A DNA stretch of 64,000 bases. Source: Saccharicrinis aurantiacus (GTDB lineage: Bacteria; Bacteroidota; Bacteroidia; Bacteroidales; Marinilabiliaceae). Position numbers and translations under genes: made by a program. A model generated the notes under the pieces. That model had not been told where the DNA came from. It ran no database searches and saw only the letters and a list, made by a program, of their open reading frames with translations. Below, in pieces: positions 1-8,422 of this stretch. The first letter of the stretch is position 1. Each line of letters begins with the position of its first letter. The DNA lies in NCBI RefSeq assembly GCF_001660705.2, contig NZ_LYBV02000001.1:186001-250000 (forward strand), in the 5' to 3' direction.

Positions 1-858
1 ATCTGGGAATATTGGCGTTAGGTGGTCGAATGAGACTCTATCTCTAACGATTTGAGGAGAGCGTCCATTTATTTCTTCAACTTTAATTAACGGGAAATAT
101 TTCTCACCTTCTTTTGGTGGTCTGATGGCTCCTAATACTGTATCACCAGTTTTTAATCCAAATAACTTTATCTGTGACTGAGATACATAAATATCATCAG
201 GAGAATTTAAGTAGTTATAGTCTGACGATCTTAAGAAACCATATCCATCTTGCATGATTTCAAGAACGCCAGATGCTGAAATTATGCCATCAAAATCAAA
301 AGATTTGTCTTGGTTCTTTCTATGGTGTTGGTTGTTGTTATCTTTTTGGTTCTTGTTGTCATGTGGCTTGTTTCTTTTGTCATCATGACGATTGTTTGCT
401 TGTCTTTTATTTTCGGATGCAACAGGAGGATTCTCTTTTGCTTGAGGTTCTTTCTGTTCTGGTTTTTTATCCGAAGTTTTAACTTCTTGAGGATTGGTTT
501 CCTTTTTGATTTCTGCTTTCTTTTCAGGTTCAATCACGGATTCCTTTTTAACCTCATTTGCAGCAGCCTTGGCAACTTCTGCAATCGGAGAAGTTTTTTC
601 GGTAGCTTTTTCTGCAGGTTTCTTTTTATCTGTAGTGGGTTGCTTTACAGGCTTGTTAACTCTAGGGCGCTTGGTGTGCTTTTTATCTGCTGGTTTGTCA
701 GTTTTCTTTTTTTCAGAGGCAATAATGGCTTGCTCATCTAGGATTTTGTAGATTAAATCCTGTTTTTTAAACGAATCAATTCGTTTAATGTTAAGCTCCT
801 TAGCAACCTCTTTAAGTTCTGCTAAAAGCTTCTTGTTTAATTCAAGAATATCGTACAT
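1..858 (-). CDS. rho: Transcription termination factor Rho, N-terminal part (truncated by window edge)
   Basis: ATP-dependent RNA helicase that terminates transcription. The frame is open from an ATG at 856-858 to the window edge, giving 286 residues without a stop, so the helicase core is missing. Residues 1-45 form the Rho N-terminal helical domain (starts [17 protein letters not shown]). Residues about 50-195 are a very basic, Lys/Glu/Asn/Gln-rich, low-complexity insert. The RNA-binding cold-shock-like domain follows from about 200, with the typical stretches [15 protein letters not shown] and [16 protein letters not shown]. Long charged inserts between these domains are common in Bacteroidota Rho. 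The gene is divergent from rpoD. No other family has this N-terminus plus this OB fold, so identification is firm despite the truncation. Confidence 0.95.
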   Translation of the reverse strand, partial: MYDILELNKKLLAELKEVAKELNIKRIDSFKKQDLIYKILDEQAIIASEKKKTDKPADKKHTKRPRVNKPVKQPTTDKKKPAEKATEKTSPIAEVAKAAANEVKKESVIEPEKKAEIKKETNPQEVKTSDKKPEQKEPQAKENPPVASENKRQANNRHDDKRNKPHDNKNQKDNNNQHHRKNQDKSFDFDGIISASGVLEIMQDGYGFLRSSDYNYLNSPDDIYVSQSQIKLFGLKTGDTVLGAIRPPKEGEKYFPLIKVEEINGRSPQIVRDRVSFDHLTPIFPD

Positions 859-1346
859 AATATAATACTACCAATAAATAACTGGGGAAATAAGTGAAAC
901 GAACTAATGTTCGATATAATAAGTTTAAAATGTTCTGATTTGTCTGAGTTGACTGTATGAAATACATTATTTTAAAAGATGTGATACTCAGAGGTACATT
1001 GCAAACTTAGTAAATAAGAAATGAAGATGCAAATTTGATTGTTTAAATTTTAATAATGATGATTTTACAATTCGTTATTATGCAACTATGGTTAGTTAAG
1101 ATTTGAATGAGTAAATAATTGGTCTTTGTATGATAATTTTACACTTTGCTCTTAGATTTCCTAAAATTTATGTAATGTAACACCCTTTTTATTAGCGTAA
1201 AAAAACCAAAAGAGCTATTTTTTGTTATATTTACTGAACGCTGCATAAAACTAATATTAATTGAATCATTTATTTAATGTTGGTATACATAGCGAGTATT
1301 TGGCTAAAACTATTATTAACCCATAATTTAAACCTTGTAAATTGTT
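859..1346. other. Divergent intergenic region between rho and rpoD
   Basis: This AT-rich spacer of 488 bp has no open frame worth calling and must contain the promoters of both rho and rpoD. A small palindrome (CGAAC, 4-nt gap, GTTCG) lies around 899-911 on the rho side. A TATATTTA sequence around 1230 resembles the Bacteroidota -7 element but departs from it at the last base. Nothing else was recognised. Confidence 0.5.
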
Positions 1347-2210
1347 ATGCGACAATTAAAAATAACGAAGCAGGTAACCAATAGAGATACTCCTTCCTTA
1401 GATAAATACCTCCACGAGATTGGTAAGGTGAAATTATTAACGGCAGAGGAGGAAGTTAAACTAGCCAAACGTATTAAGGATGGTGATACCGTAGCTTTAG
1501 ATCGCCTTATTAATGCCAATCTTCGATTTGTAGTTTCGGTTGCGAAACAATACCAAAACCAAGGCCTGAGTTTGCCAGATTTAATAAATGAGGGAAATCT
1601 TGGATTAATCAAAGCAGCTCAAAGGTTTGATGAAACTCGAGGGTTTAAGTTTATCTCCTACGCAGTTTGGTGGATACGTCAATCGGTACTTCAAGCACTG
1701 GCCGAACAAGCTAGAATAGTTAGGTTACCGCTTAATAAAATTGGCTCAATGAATAAGGTGAATAATACCTTTGCTGCATTGGAGCAGGAGTATCAAAGAG
1801 AGCCTACAACTGAAGAGATCGCTCAAGTGTTAGACCTAACACCGAAAGAAGTAAAGGATTCATTAAAGGCAATGCATAAGCATATCTCTATGGATGCACC
1901 TTTGCGAAAAGATGAGGATAATAACTTGTATGATACATTGCTATCTACAGATTCTATTAGTCCTGATAATACACTTCTAAGTGATTCCTTACGTAAGGAA
2001 ATAGAGCGTTCATTATCTACATTATCTGATAGAGAATCAGATATTATTAAATTGTATTATGGTTTAAATGGTGAACCGCCATATTCTTTAGAGGAAATAG
2101 GAAACTTATTTAATCTAACACGTGAACGAGTAAGGCAAATTAAAGAAAAGGCCATTAAACGACTAAAACATACTTATAGAAGTAAGATTTTAAGATCTTA
2201 TTTAGGTTAA
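1347..2210 (+). CDS. rpoD: Primary RNA polymerase sigma factor RpoD (sigma-70 family)
   Basis: Housekeeping sigma factor that directs RNA polymerase to TTTG/TAnnTTTG promoters in Bacteroidota. At 287 residues it is the short form typical of this phylum, lacking the large region 1.1 and the non-conserved insert of proteobacterial RpoD. Visible parts are region 1.2 ([20 protein letters not shown]), region 2 ([17 protein letters not shown], then the [17 protein letters not shown] motif of 2.3/2.4 around residues 105-125), region 3 (about 130-210) and the region 4 helix-turn-helix ([20 protein letters not shown], about 246-266). It is a single gene with its own terminator. The ATG directly precedes the conserved MRQLKITKQ start seen in the family. 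Confidence 0.97.
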   Translation: MRQLKITKQVTNRDTPSLDKYLHEIGKVKLLTAEEEVKLAKRIKDGDTVALDRLINANLRFVVSVAKQYQNQGLSLPDLINEGNLGLIKAAQRFDETRGFKFISYAVWWIRQSVLQALAEQARIVRLPLNKIGSMNKVNNTFAALEQEYQREPTTEEIAQVLDLTPKEVKDSLKAMHKHISMDAPLRKDEDNNLYDTLLSTDSISPDNTLLSDSLRKEIERSLSTLSDRESDIIKLYYGLNGEPPYSLEEIGNLFNLTRERVRQIKEKAIKRLKHTYRSKILRSYLG

Positions 2211-2217
2211 TTAATTT

Positions 2218-2255
2218 TAAACCTTCCCATTATTATTAGTCGGAAGGTTTTTTTA
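2218..2255 (+). terminator. Rho-independent terminator of rpoD
   Basis: The perfect 9-bp inverted repeat AAACCTTCC/GGAAGGTTT has a 14-nt loop. It is followed directly by a T tract, starting 8 bp after the rpoD stop codon. Confidence 0.85.
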
Positions 2256-2259
2256 TTCT

Positions 2260-2267
2260 TATTTTTG
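2260..2267 (+). promoter_or_regulatory. Probable -7 promoter element of rpe
   Basis: TATTTTTG matches the Bacteroidota -7 consensus TAnnTTTG and sits 22 bp before the rpe ATG, right after the rpoD terminator. No good TTTG -33 box is visible at the expected 19-21 bp spacing. Confidence 0.4.
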
Positions 2268-2288
2268 CGCGCAAACTAAAAAATAGAA

Positions 2289-2969
2289 ATGAAACATCTT
2301 ATAGCACCATCACTACTAGCTGCTGATTTCAGCAAAATGGAGTCGCAAATAGAAATTATAAATAAAAGTGAGGCTGACTGGCTTCATTTAGATATAATGG
2401 ATGGTCGTTTTGTGCCAAATATTTCGTTTGGTATGCCGATATTGAAATCATTAAGACCGCATATTGATAAACCTTTTGATGTGCACTTGATGATAGTGGA
2501 ACCAGATAATTATATTTCTGATTTTAAGAAAGCAGGTGCTGATCTGCTAAATGTGCATTATGAGGCATGTACCCATTTGCACAGAACAATTGATGCCATC
2601 AAAAAAGAAGGTATGCAAGCGGGTGTTACTCTAAATCCGCATACTCCGGTATTTTTATTAGAAGATATTATAACTGAGGTTGATCTAGTATTACTAATGT
2701 CAGTCAACCCTGGTTTTGGTGGGCAGAAGTTTATTGAAAATACCTATAAAAAGATTGCTGAGCTAAAAGCTCTTATAGAGCGTAAACATAGTAGGGCCTT
2801 AATTCAAGTTGATGGAGGTGTTACTGTTAGTAATGCCCAATCGTTAATAAACTCAGGTGCGGATGTTCTTGTGGCAGGGAGTGCTATTTTTAATGCGCCA
2901 AATCCCATACAGGCTGTTAAAGAAATGAAACATTTCTTACCAGATCCACCTGCATCAAACCTTGTTTAA
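2289..2969 (+). CDS. rpe: Ribulose-phosphate 3-epimerase
   Basis: Cytoplasmic TIM-barrel enzyme of the pentose phosphate pathway that interconverts D-ribulose 5-phosphate and D-xylulose 5-phosphate. Its 226 residues match the family length. Family signatures are APSLLAADF at the N-terminus, the metal-binding HLDIMDGRFVPNISFG (about residues 34-49), HLMIVEP (about 68-74), LLMSVNPGFGGQKF (about 138-151), QVDGGV (about 175-180) and the phosphate-binding GADVLVAGSAIF (about 190-201). The metal-ligand His and Asp residues are present. It lies downstream of rpoD with its own -7-like element. A strong terminator-like hairpin follows, shared with the convergent sulfatase gene. Confidence 0.96.
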   Translation: MKHLIAPSLLAADFSKMESQIEIINKSEADWLHLDIMDGRFVPNISFGMPILKSLRPHIDKPFDVHLMIVEPDNYISDFKKAGADLLNVHYEACTHLHRTIDAIKKEGMQAGVTLNPHTPVFLLEDIITEVDLVLLMSVNPGFGGQKFIENTYKKIAELKALIERKHSRALIQVDGGVTVSNAQSLINSGADVLVAGSAIFNAPNPIQAVKEMKHFLPDPPASNLV

Positions 2970-3070
2970 ACATATATAGAATTGAGCAATCAAATAATTT
3001 TCTTCATAGAGGTTAAATGATAAAAGGATATCTTAATTACCTTACTTTAAGGTATCTAAGATTATAACAA

Positions 3071-3128
3071 AATAAGGTTGTAGCCAGAAGTATTCAAAAT
3101 ACATCTGTTACAACCTTATTTTTTTTAT
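3071..3128. terminator. Terminator hairpin between convergent rpe and sulfatase genes
   Basis: The perfect 12-bp inverted repeat AATAAGGTTGTA/TACAACCTTATT has a 26-nt loop. A T run follows on the plus strand, and an A-rich flank on the other side could serve the minus strand less well. Confidence 0.75.
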
Positions 3129-3142
3129 TGTTTCTTATTCGA

Positions 3143-4726
3143 TTAGTCGTTCCAATGTTTATCAACAATGGCTTTTAGTTCGGGGTAGTTAGCATCCGTT
3201 TCGTTTAATTCTTCACGTGTTTGTTTAAGTTCTGCTTTAAGCTCTGCTATGATTGCTTTGTAAGCAGGATCGTTATAACGGTTGTGTAATTCATTAGGAT
3301 CATTTTTTAAATCGTACAATTCCCAAGTATGCGGTGTTTCTTGCGCTATTCCATTATAAGTTTTACCCCAATAGAACTTACTGAACTCTTCCTCGGGTAG
3401 GTAGTGTTTACCGTAGTAAAAAATCAATTTATAATCTTTAGTGCGTATTCCAAAATGAGCCGGAACATAATGATGAATAATATGCATCCAATAACGGTAA
3501 TAGGTTCCTTTACGCCAATTAACTTCAGGTTTTCCTTGTAGGGTGTTGATAAATGATTTTCCTTGCATATAATCCGGAGTTTTTCCACCGGCAAGCTCAA
3601 TCATGGTAGGTGCATAATCTGTGTTATTAATAATTAAATCACTCACTTGATTTTTTTCAATCATTTTAGGATTGTGCACAATAAAGGGCATACGCATGGC
3701 TTCTTCGTACATCCAACGTTTATCTATCAAATCATGCTCACCAAGCATCATACCTTGATCTCCAGTATAAATAATAATTGTGTTTTCCCAGAGGCCTTCA
3801 TCTTTTAAATATTGAAATAACCTCCCTAAATTATCATCCACACCTTTTACACATCGTAAATAATCTTTTAGGTATTTCTGATAAGCTAAATGAGTTGCTA
3901 AGCTTGCGTCGATACTATCTCCGAACCAACGATCAGAATAGTTGGTGTCGTAGTTTATCTTTTGCTGATGACGAGGAGAAATAGAAGTGCCGATGTAATG
4001 TATTAAACTATCGTTTTTTCCTCTAGTTCCTTCAGAACCCCAGAAGGGTTGGTTATACATACTTGAAGGTTCAGGAATTTCAATATCGGCTAAGTAATCT
4101 TCGTAGCGAGGTGCATATTCAAACATATCATGCGGAGCCTTGTAGTGGTGTGCTAAAAAGAAAGGTTTCGACTTATCTAGGTTCTTTAAATAGTCTATTG
4201 ATAAATCAGTAATCACGTCAGTTGAGTGTCCCTCAGTTTTAACTTCATTCTTTGGCCAAGTGCCTTTACCTTTTTCCCTAAAAGTAGGGTTAAAATATTT
4301 TCCTTGACTATGCAATACTTTATAATAATCGAAATTAATAGGCTCCTTTTTTAAGTGCCATTTCCCGATGATAGCTGTAGAGTAACCAAGAGCTTTTAAT
4401 TCTTTGGGCAAATATTGCTTTTCAGGATCTAATGCGCCATCTAAGTCGAGTACTCCATTGGTTTGAGGATATTGACCAGATATAATACTGGCTCTACTAG
4501 GTGTACAGATAGAGTTATTACAAAAAGCATTTTCAAAGCGGATACCTCCAGCCGCCAATTTATCAAGGTTAGGGGTAGGGTTTAAGTTGGCTAACAATCC
4601 TCCGTAGGCTCCAATGGCTTGGGCGGTATGATCGTCGCTCATTATAAAAATAATGTTGGGTTGTTTCTTCTTAGCAGATACAGGCAAGAGTATGCAGGCT
4701 AATAGTGCAATAAATATGTATTTCAT
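3143..4726 (-). CDS. Secreted type I sulfatase (formylglycine-dependent, S1 family)
   Basis: Hydrolyses sulfate esters, most likely on sulfated sugars, in the periplasm. The ATG at 4724-4726 is chosen because it starts a clean signal peptide (MKYIFIALLACILLPVSA); an upstream in-frame ATG would put a polar 23-residue extension before it. The mature part begins KKKQPNIIFIMSDDH, with the metal-binding double Asp. CTPSRA holds Cys74, the CxPSR residue converted to formylglycine. Later motifs include GKWHLKK, HHYKAPHDMFEYAPRYEDY and YTGDQGMMLGEHDL. The 527-residue length is normal. Overall it resembles N-acetylglucosamine-6-sulfatase-like S1_11 enzymes, but the sulfated substrate cannot be assigned from sequence alone. 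No sulfatase-maturing enzyme lies nearby. Confidence 0.9.
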   Translation of the reverse strand: MKYIFIALLACILLPVSAKKKQPNIIFIMSDDHTAQAIGAYGGLLANLNPTPNLDKLAAGGIRFENAFCNNSICTPSRASIISGQYPQTNGVLDLDGALDPEKQYLPKELKALGYSTAIIGKWHLKKEPINFDYYKVLHSQGKYFNPTFREKGKGTWPKNEVKTEGHSTDVITDLSIDYLKNLDKSKPFFLAHHYKAPHDMFEYAPRYEDYLADIEIPEPSSMYNQPFWGSEGTRGKNDSLIHYIGTSISPRHQQKINYDTNYSDRWFGDSIDASLATHLAYQKYLKDYLRCVKGVDDNLGRLFQYLKDEGLWENTIIIYTGDQGMMLGEHDLIDKRWMYEEAMRMPFIVHNPKMIEKNQVSDLIINNTDYAPTMIELAGGKTPDYMQGKSFINTLQGKPEVNWRKGTYYRYWMHIIHHYVPAHFGIRTKDYKLIFYYGKHYLPEEEFSKFYWGKTYNGIAQETPHTWELYDLKNDPNELHNRYNDPAYKAIIAELKAELKQTREELNETDANYPELKAIVDKHWND

Positions 4727-4941
4727 TTTATAAGATTTTTGTGAACCTCTTAAAGGTTTAAACGGTATTGTACCAATGTGTAATTGGCATAGCAAATTTG
4801 TTAATTGTATTTGCTATTTGCTAAAGAAACCAAAGTATTTTGAGGGGGGAAATACAATTAATTGTGGTGTCTATTTAAAATCGAGTTGAGTTTTGTTTAG
4901 GTTCACTCATAATAAGAACTTGCAGGTAGTTTAGTCGGCAA

Positions 4942-6105
4942 TTATTGTTTCGAGAAATAGGTGTGTTCTATTATTTTTCTAATCTTTTTACCCCATTGTT
5001 GCCAATTTAATTCATTTAAGTATTTTGTTCGCGATGTTACTGCTAGTTGTTTAAGTTTTGTCTTGTTGTATAATAGTTCTGAAATTACTTTGTAGTAATT
5101 TGAACTTGTCGCTGATAAAGGCAGTATATACCCATTTACTCCATTTTCAACAACAGAAGAAGTGCCTCCTGTATTGGTTGTTATTACGGGTAATCCATAA
5201 GCATTAGCTTCACAAAATACTATCCCATAACATTCTGCTCTAGTTGGCATAAAGAATAAGTGCGCTTGTACAAAATGATCTCGAAAAGTATCCATATCTT
5301 GTTTTTTATTTTTATCCAAAAATGGAACTACCTTCATTTTTTTGTGTTTGATGGGAGGGGTACATCCAATAACAGTTAATTCAACATTAAAGCCATTCTT
5401 ATTTAGTTTATCAATTGTATCAATTGCAATATCTCCACCTTTACGTTCCCACTCTACTCCTACGAATAGTATTTTAATACAGTTATCATAATTCTTTTCT
5501 AATTCGTTTTCAGTAGGCTCTCTATCAATGTTTGCACCCATTTTTACTAGTTGAGGGTTTGTTACATTATAATTTTCTTTAGCTGAATTACACGCCCACT
5601 GTGATGAGAAAGCATGAGAAATTGCTTTATCAAAAGCTTTTTGTTCAAGAGAATGAGCAATTCTGTTAGAGAATTGAGAGAAATTTGAGTATTTCTGATA
5701 ATAGTTAACAATAGTTTGATAAGTGGTATCAGAGTAATAACAAATAGGAACTGTTGATTTAAGTTTTGCGATTTGTGGCGCAGAAATAGGTGCAAAAATT
5801 ACATCAACTTTATTTTCTTGAATTTTGGCATCAAAAAACTTACCGTGGTATGAGCTTTTAATTCCGCAATTAATTCCATTATATTTTCGTTTCGTTAAAA
5901 GTCGATGAATGGCAATATAAAAAAGCTGTTTATACCGCATTACTTTTCTCTTTTTCTTAGTTAGTTTTACTGGGCCCAAATAAGAAACGTGCTCAAATTC
6001 TTGCTCTAAAGATTTTGCCATGCAATAGATAATACCCGACCAGCTTCTTTTGTCATTCGGGTCAAGTTCTGAAAGAATTGCTACTCTAATGTAATTATTC
6101 TTCAT
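4942..6105 (-). CDS. Glycosyltransferase family 4 (GT-B fold)
   Basis: Retaining GT1/GT4-type glycosyltransferase that transfers a sugar from a nucleotide donor to an unknown acceptor, probably in surface glycan assembly. The 387-residue protein has no signal peptide. The C-terminal half carries the donor-binding Rossmann domain: ILFVGVEWERKGGDIAI (about 215-231), then MPTRAECYGIVFCEANAYGLPVI with the E-x7-E catalytic/donor-binding signature (about 290-312), and NGVNGYILP (about 325). The N-terminal half is poorly conserved, as usual for the family. It stands alone between a sulfatase and the divergent aquaporin gene, with no other glycan-synthesis genes around it. Confidence 0.85.
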   Translation of the reverse strand: MKNNYIRVAILSELDPNDKRSWSGIIYCMAKSLEQEFEHVSYLGPVKLTKKKRKVMRYKQLFYIAIHRLLTKRKYNGINCGIKSSYHGKFFDAKIQENKVDVIFAPISAPQIAKLKSTVPICYYSDTTYQTIVNYYQKYSNFSQFSNRIAHSLEQKAFDKAISHAFSSQWACNSAKENYNVTNPQLVKMGANIDREPTENELEKNYDNCIKILFVGVEWERKGGDIAIDTIDKLNKNGFNVELTVIGCTPPIKHKKMKVVPFLDKNKKQDMDTFRDHFVQAHLFFMPTRAECYGIVFCEANAYGLPVITTNTGGTSSVVENGVNGYILPLSATSSNYYKVISELLYNKTKLKQLAVTSRTKYLNELNWQQWGKKIRKIIEHTYFSKQ

Positions 6106-6327
6106 ATTATCAATTGAGTTGATTTACGTTAAATTACTAAATAAAATGGAGTAAGCGATTTTTTATGATTTATATATTTTTGTTACCCATCAATGTGTAA
6201 TAGAACGAGATTAATCTATGTTAATTACTATGCATAAAACAAACGTAGGTTGCATTAGTTTATGAAATCCTTTATTTACCCACCTATATAGCTCTATTTT
6301 TTGGTGTGTGGCTTTACTTGAATTGTA

Positions 6328-6335
6328 TATTTTTG
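6328..6335 (+). promoter_or_regulatory. Probable -7 promoter element of the aquaporin gene
   Basis: TATTTTTG fits the Bacteroidota TAnnTTTG consensus 19 bp upstream of the ATG. A TTTG at 6300-6303 could be the -33 box, though its 24-bp spacing is longer than the usual 19-21. Confidence 0.4.
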
Positions 6336-6354
6336 TTGCACACAAGTACACACT

Positions 6355-7185
6355 ATGCAAGTATCTTTTTATAAACAAGATTTCATTGGAGAGTTAATAG
6401 GAACTTTTATGCTCATCGTATTTGGTTGCGGCGCTATTGCTGTAGCTACTACATTAAATGGGTATGAAGGAATTTTTCAGGTGGCAATGATATGGGGTTT
6501 GTCTGTTACCCTAGGAATTTATACCGTTCGTCATTTATCATGTGCTCATTTTAATCCGGCCATTACCTTGGCTATGGCGTTTAGTAGGCGGATGAGTTGG
6601 AAAAAAGTACCTTCCTATTTTCTAGGGCAGTTTATGGGGGCGTTTTTAGGAGCTTTAATGGTGTATATCCTATTTTCGGCACCTATTGCCGACTATGAAA
6701 GTAAGCACAATATTGTTCGAGGGTCCATAGAATCAGTAAAAACGGCACGCATATTTAGTGCATTTTATATTTATGGCGATGGTACTTCGGTAATTACATT
6801 ATCTGCTGCAATGATAACTGAGTTATTTGGAACCTTTATGCTGATGCTATTAGTATTAGCCTTAACAGAAGGTTGTCATGTGGGCCGACCAGGCAATAAT
6901 CTGTCGCCCATTATAATTGGTTTGGTTGTAGCGTCAATCATCTGTTTAGTAGGCCCATTAACACAAGCAGGTTTAAATCCTGCTCGCGATTTAGCACCAC
7001 GGTTAGTAATCTGGATTATGGGCTGGGGCGAAGCCTCTATGCAGTCGATCAACGGAGGTTTCCTTTTAGTGTATACCTTTTCTCCTATACTAGGAGCTGC
7101 TGTTGCAACAGTGTTTTACGATAAAGTTCTTAAGATGTCAATGACGGAAGCATCTTCATCTTGCATTTGCAAGGGTGAAGATTAA
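6355..7185 (+). CDS. Aquaporin / glycerol facilitator (MIP family)
   Basis: Inner-membrane channel for small uncharged solutes. The 276-residue protein has six predicted transmembrane segments and two pore half-helices with intact NPA boxes at Asn67 (HFNPAIT) and Asn208 (GLNPARDLAPR). An Asp after the second NPAR box (NPARD) is characteristic of glycerol facilitators rather than water-only aquaporins, so glycerol or a similar polyol is the likely permeant. No glycerol kinase gene lies beside it, so linkage to glycerol catabolism is not supported locally. The C-terminus ends in a short Ser/Cys-rich tail (SSSCICKGED). It is convergent with the lactonase-like gene, separated by 21 bp. Confidence 0.93.
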   Translation: MQVSFYKQDFIGELIGTFMLIVFGCGAIAVATTLNGYEGIFQVAMIWGLSVTLGIYTVRHLSCAHFNPAITLAMAFSRRMSWKKVPSYFLGQFMGAFLGALMVYILFSAPIADYESKHNIVRGSIESVKTARIFSAFYIYGDGTSVITLSAAMITELFGTFMLMLLVLALTEGCHVGRPGNNLSPIIIGLVVASIICLVGPLTQAGLNPARDLAPRLVIWIMGWGEASMQSINGGFLLVYTFSPILGAAVATVFYDKVLKMSMTEASSSCICKGED

Positions 7186-7206
7186 TTTAAATTACCTGTA
7201 GCATTA

Positions 7207-8256
7207 TTATTGCTCAAATTTCACGCAGCACACTGATGCAACTCCCTTTATTTGCGATCGATAATTAAGCGTACCTTTATGCACATCTATGCCAAAGCAT
7301 ACAATGGATTCAGAATCTTGATTACCAACAATTAATACTTTTCCATCCGGGGATAGTTCAAAATCACGTGGAGTAATACCTCTTGTATCTGTTTTTTCAA
7401 TCAAAAGTAGCGTTTCGTTTTCAGCATCAAACTTCAAGGTTGAAATGCTATTTGAACTTCTAAGCCCAACATATATGTATGCTCCACATGTTGATATTTT
7501 AATGGCAGAAGCCGATGCATGATTAAGATGAGGTGTACTTATGGCACTTACATTTTTAATCCATTTCCACTTGTCGGTTTCCCATTTAAGAAGACTGATT
7601 TCAGCCGTCATTTCATTATTGACAAATAGATAATCTCCATTCGGGTGTTGTACCATATGGCGAGGGCCGCCACCTTTAGGTATGTCAACGGAATTTACTT
7701 GTTTGAATAGTTTGTTTTCCATCTTTAAACAATACACCTTATCACATCCTAAATCAGCCAACAACAGCTGTTTGTGTTTGCTATCAAAATGGGCCATATG
7801 TGCGTGCGGATCTTCTTGCCTTTCTTTGTTGATGCTATTACCACAGTAAGTAATATTCTGAGGATTAGATTGAGGGATGCCATTTTCGCCTAAATCGTAA
7901 ATTAAAAAATTACCAGTTTCATAACAACTAACCACAATACAGTTGTAATCCTTAATATGTAAAATATGACAAGGTAATCCTCCCGTTATCTCTTGTTTAT
8001 ATAATAACTCAGGCTTGTTTCCTTCAATATTAAAGCATAATAAAAGAGGTAGTTTGGTCTCTAGTCGTTCCTGAAAACTGTAGAGTAATTGCTTTGATTG
8101 GTTAATACATAAATAGCCTGGGTTAATAGTTGCCGAACTAGTGAGTGGAGTTATTTCTCCCGACTGATCATCTAAATTAAAGCATTGTATGCCTACTCCA
8201 TTTCCAGCTAAATCTCCGCCAACATGTTCTGTATATGATCCTGTGTAAAACTTCAT
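7207..8256 (-). CDS. Lactonase-fold seven-bladed beta-propeller (6-phosphogluconolactonase-like)
   Basis: Member of the YbhE/Pgl-type lactonase family, whose known members hydrolyse 6-phosphogluconolactone or carboxy-muconolactone. The ATG at 8254-8256 (MKFYTGSYTEHVGGDLAG) fits the family start; a TTG five codons upstream is less likely. Family landmarks are YTGSYT at the N-terminus, DPHAHMAHFDSKHKQLLLADLGCDKVYCL (about residues 140-170), PKGGGPRHMVQHPNGDYLFVNNE (about 190-215) and TPRDFELSPDGKVLIVGNQDSESI near the C-terminus. There is no signal peptide, so it is probably cytoplasmic. No oxidative pentose phosphate genes are adjacent, so the real lactone is uncertain. Confidence 0.8.
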   Translation of the reverse strand: MKFYTGSYTEHVGGDLAGNGVGIQCFNLDDQSGEITPLTSSATINPGYLCINQSKQLLYSFQERLETKLPLLLCFNIEGNKPELLYKQEITGGLPCHILHIKDYNCIVVSCYETGNFLIYDLGENGIPQSNPQNITYCGNSINKERQEDPHAHMAHFDSKHKQLLLADLGCDKVYCLKMENKLFKQVNSVDIPKGGGPRHMVQHPNGDYLFVNNEMTAEISLLKWETDKWKWIKNVSAISTPHLNHASASAIKISTCGAYIYVGLRSSNSISTLKFDAENETLLLIEKTDTRGITPRDFELSPDGKVLIVGNQDSESIVCFGIDVHKGTLNYRSQIKGVASVCCVKFEQ

Positions 8257-8363
8257 AATTTTCTCTTTCAAAATGTGTTCATATTTGTTGAGGTTGATTT
8301 AAGGTTTTAAAAATAGTTATTTTATCATTTTTCAGAAATGATTGGTGTATATACTTAAACTAT

Positions 8364-8400
8364 AAAAAAAGTCCCCTTCAATTCTAAGTTTGAAGAGGAC
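8364..8400 (-). terminator. Terminator of the amylase gene
   Basis: Read on the minus strand, GTCCTCTTCAA pairs with TTGAAGGGGAC around an 8-nt loop, with one mismatch or wobble. A run of seven T residues follows. It starts about 20 bp after the amylase stop codon. Confidence 0.85.
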
Positions 8401-8422
8401 CTCTATTAATATTATTTAATTA

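Noticed and set aside
273-751. Plus-strand open frames opposite rho
   Set aside because: They lie antisense to the low-complexity Lys/Asn/Glu-rich insert of Rho, which yields Phe/Cys-rich false frames.
4727-4795. Longer start for the sulfatase
   Set aside because: The 23-residue extension is polar and precedes a perfect signal peptide, so the internal ATG is preferred.
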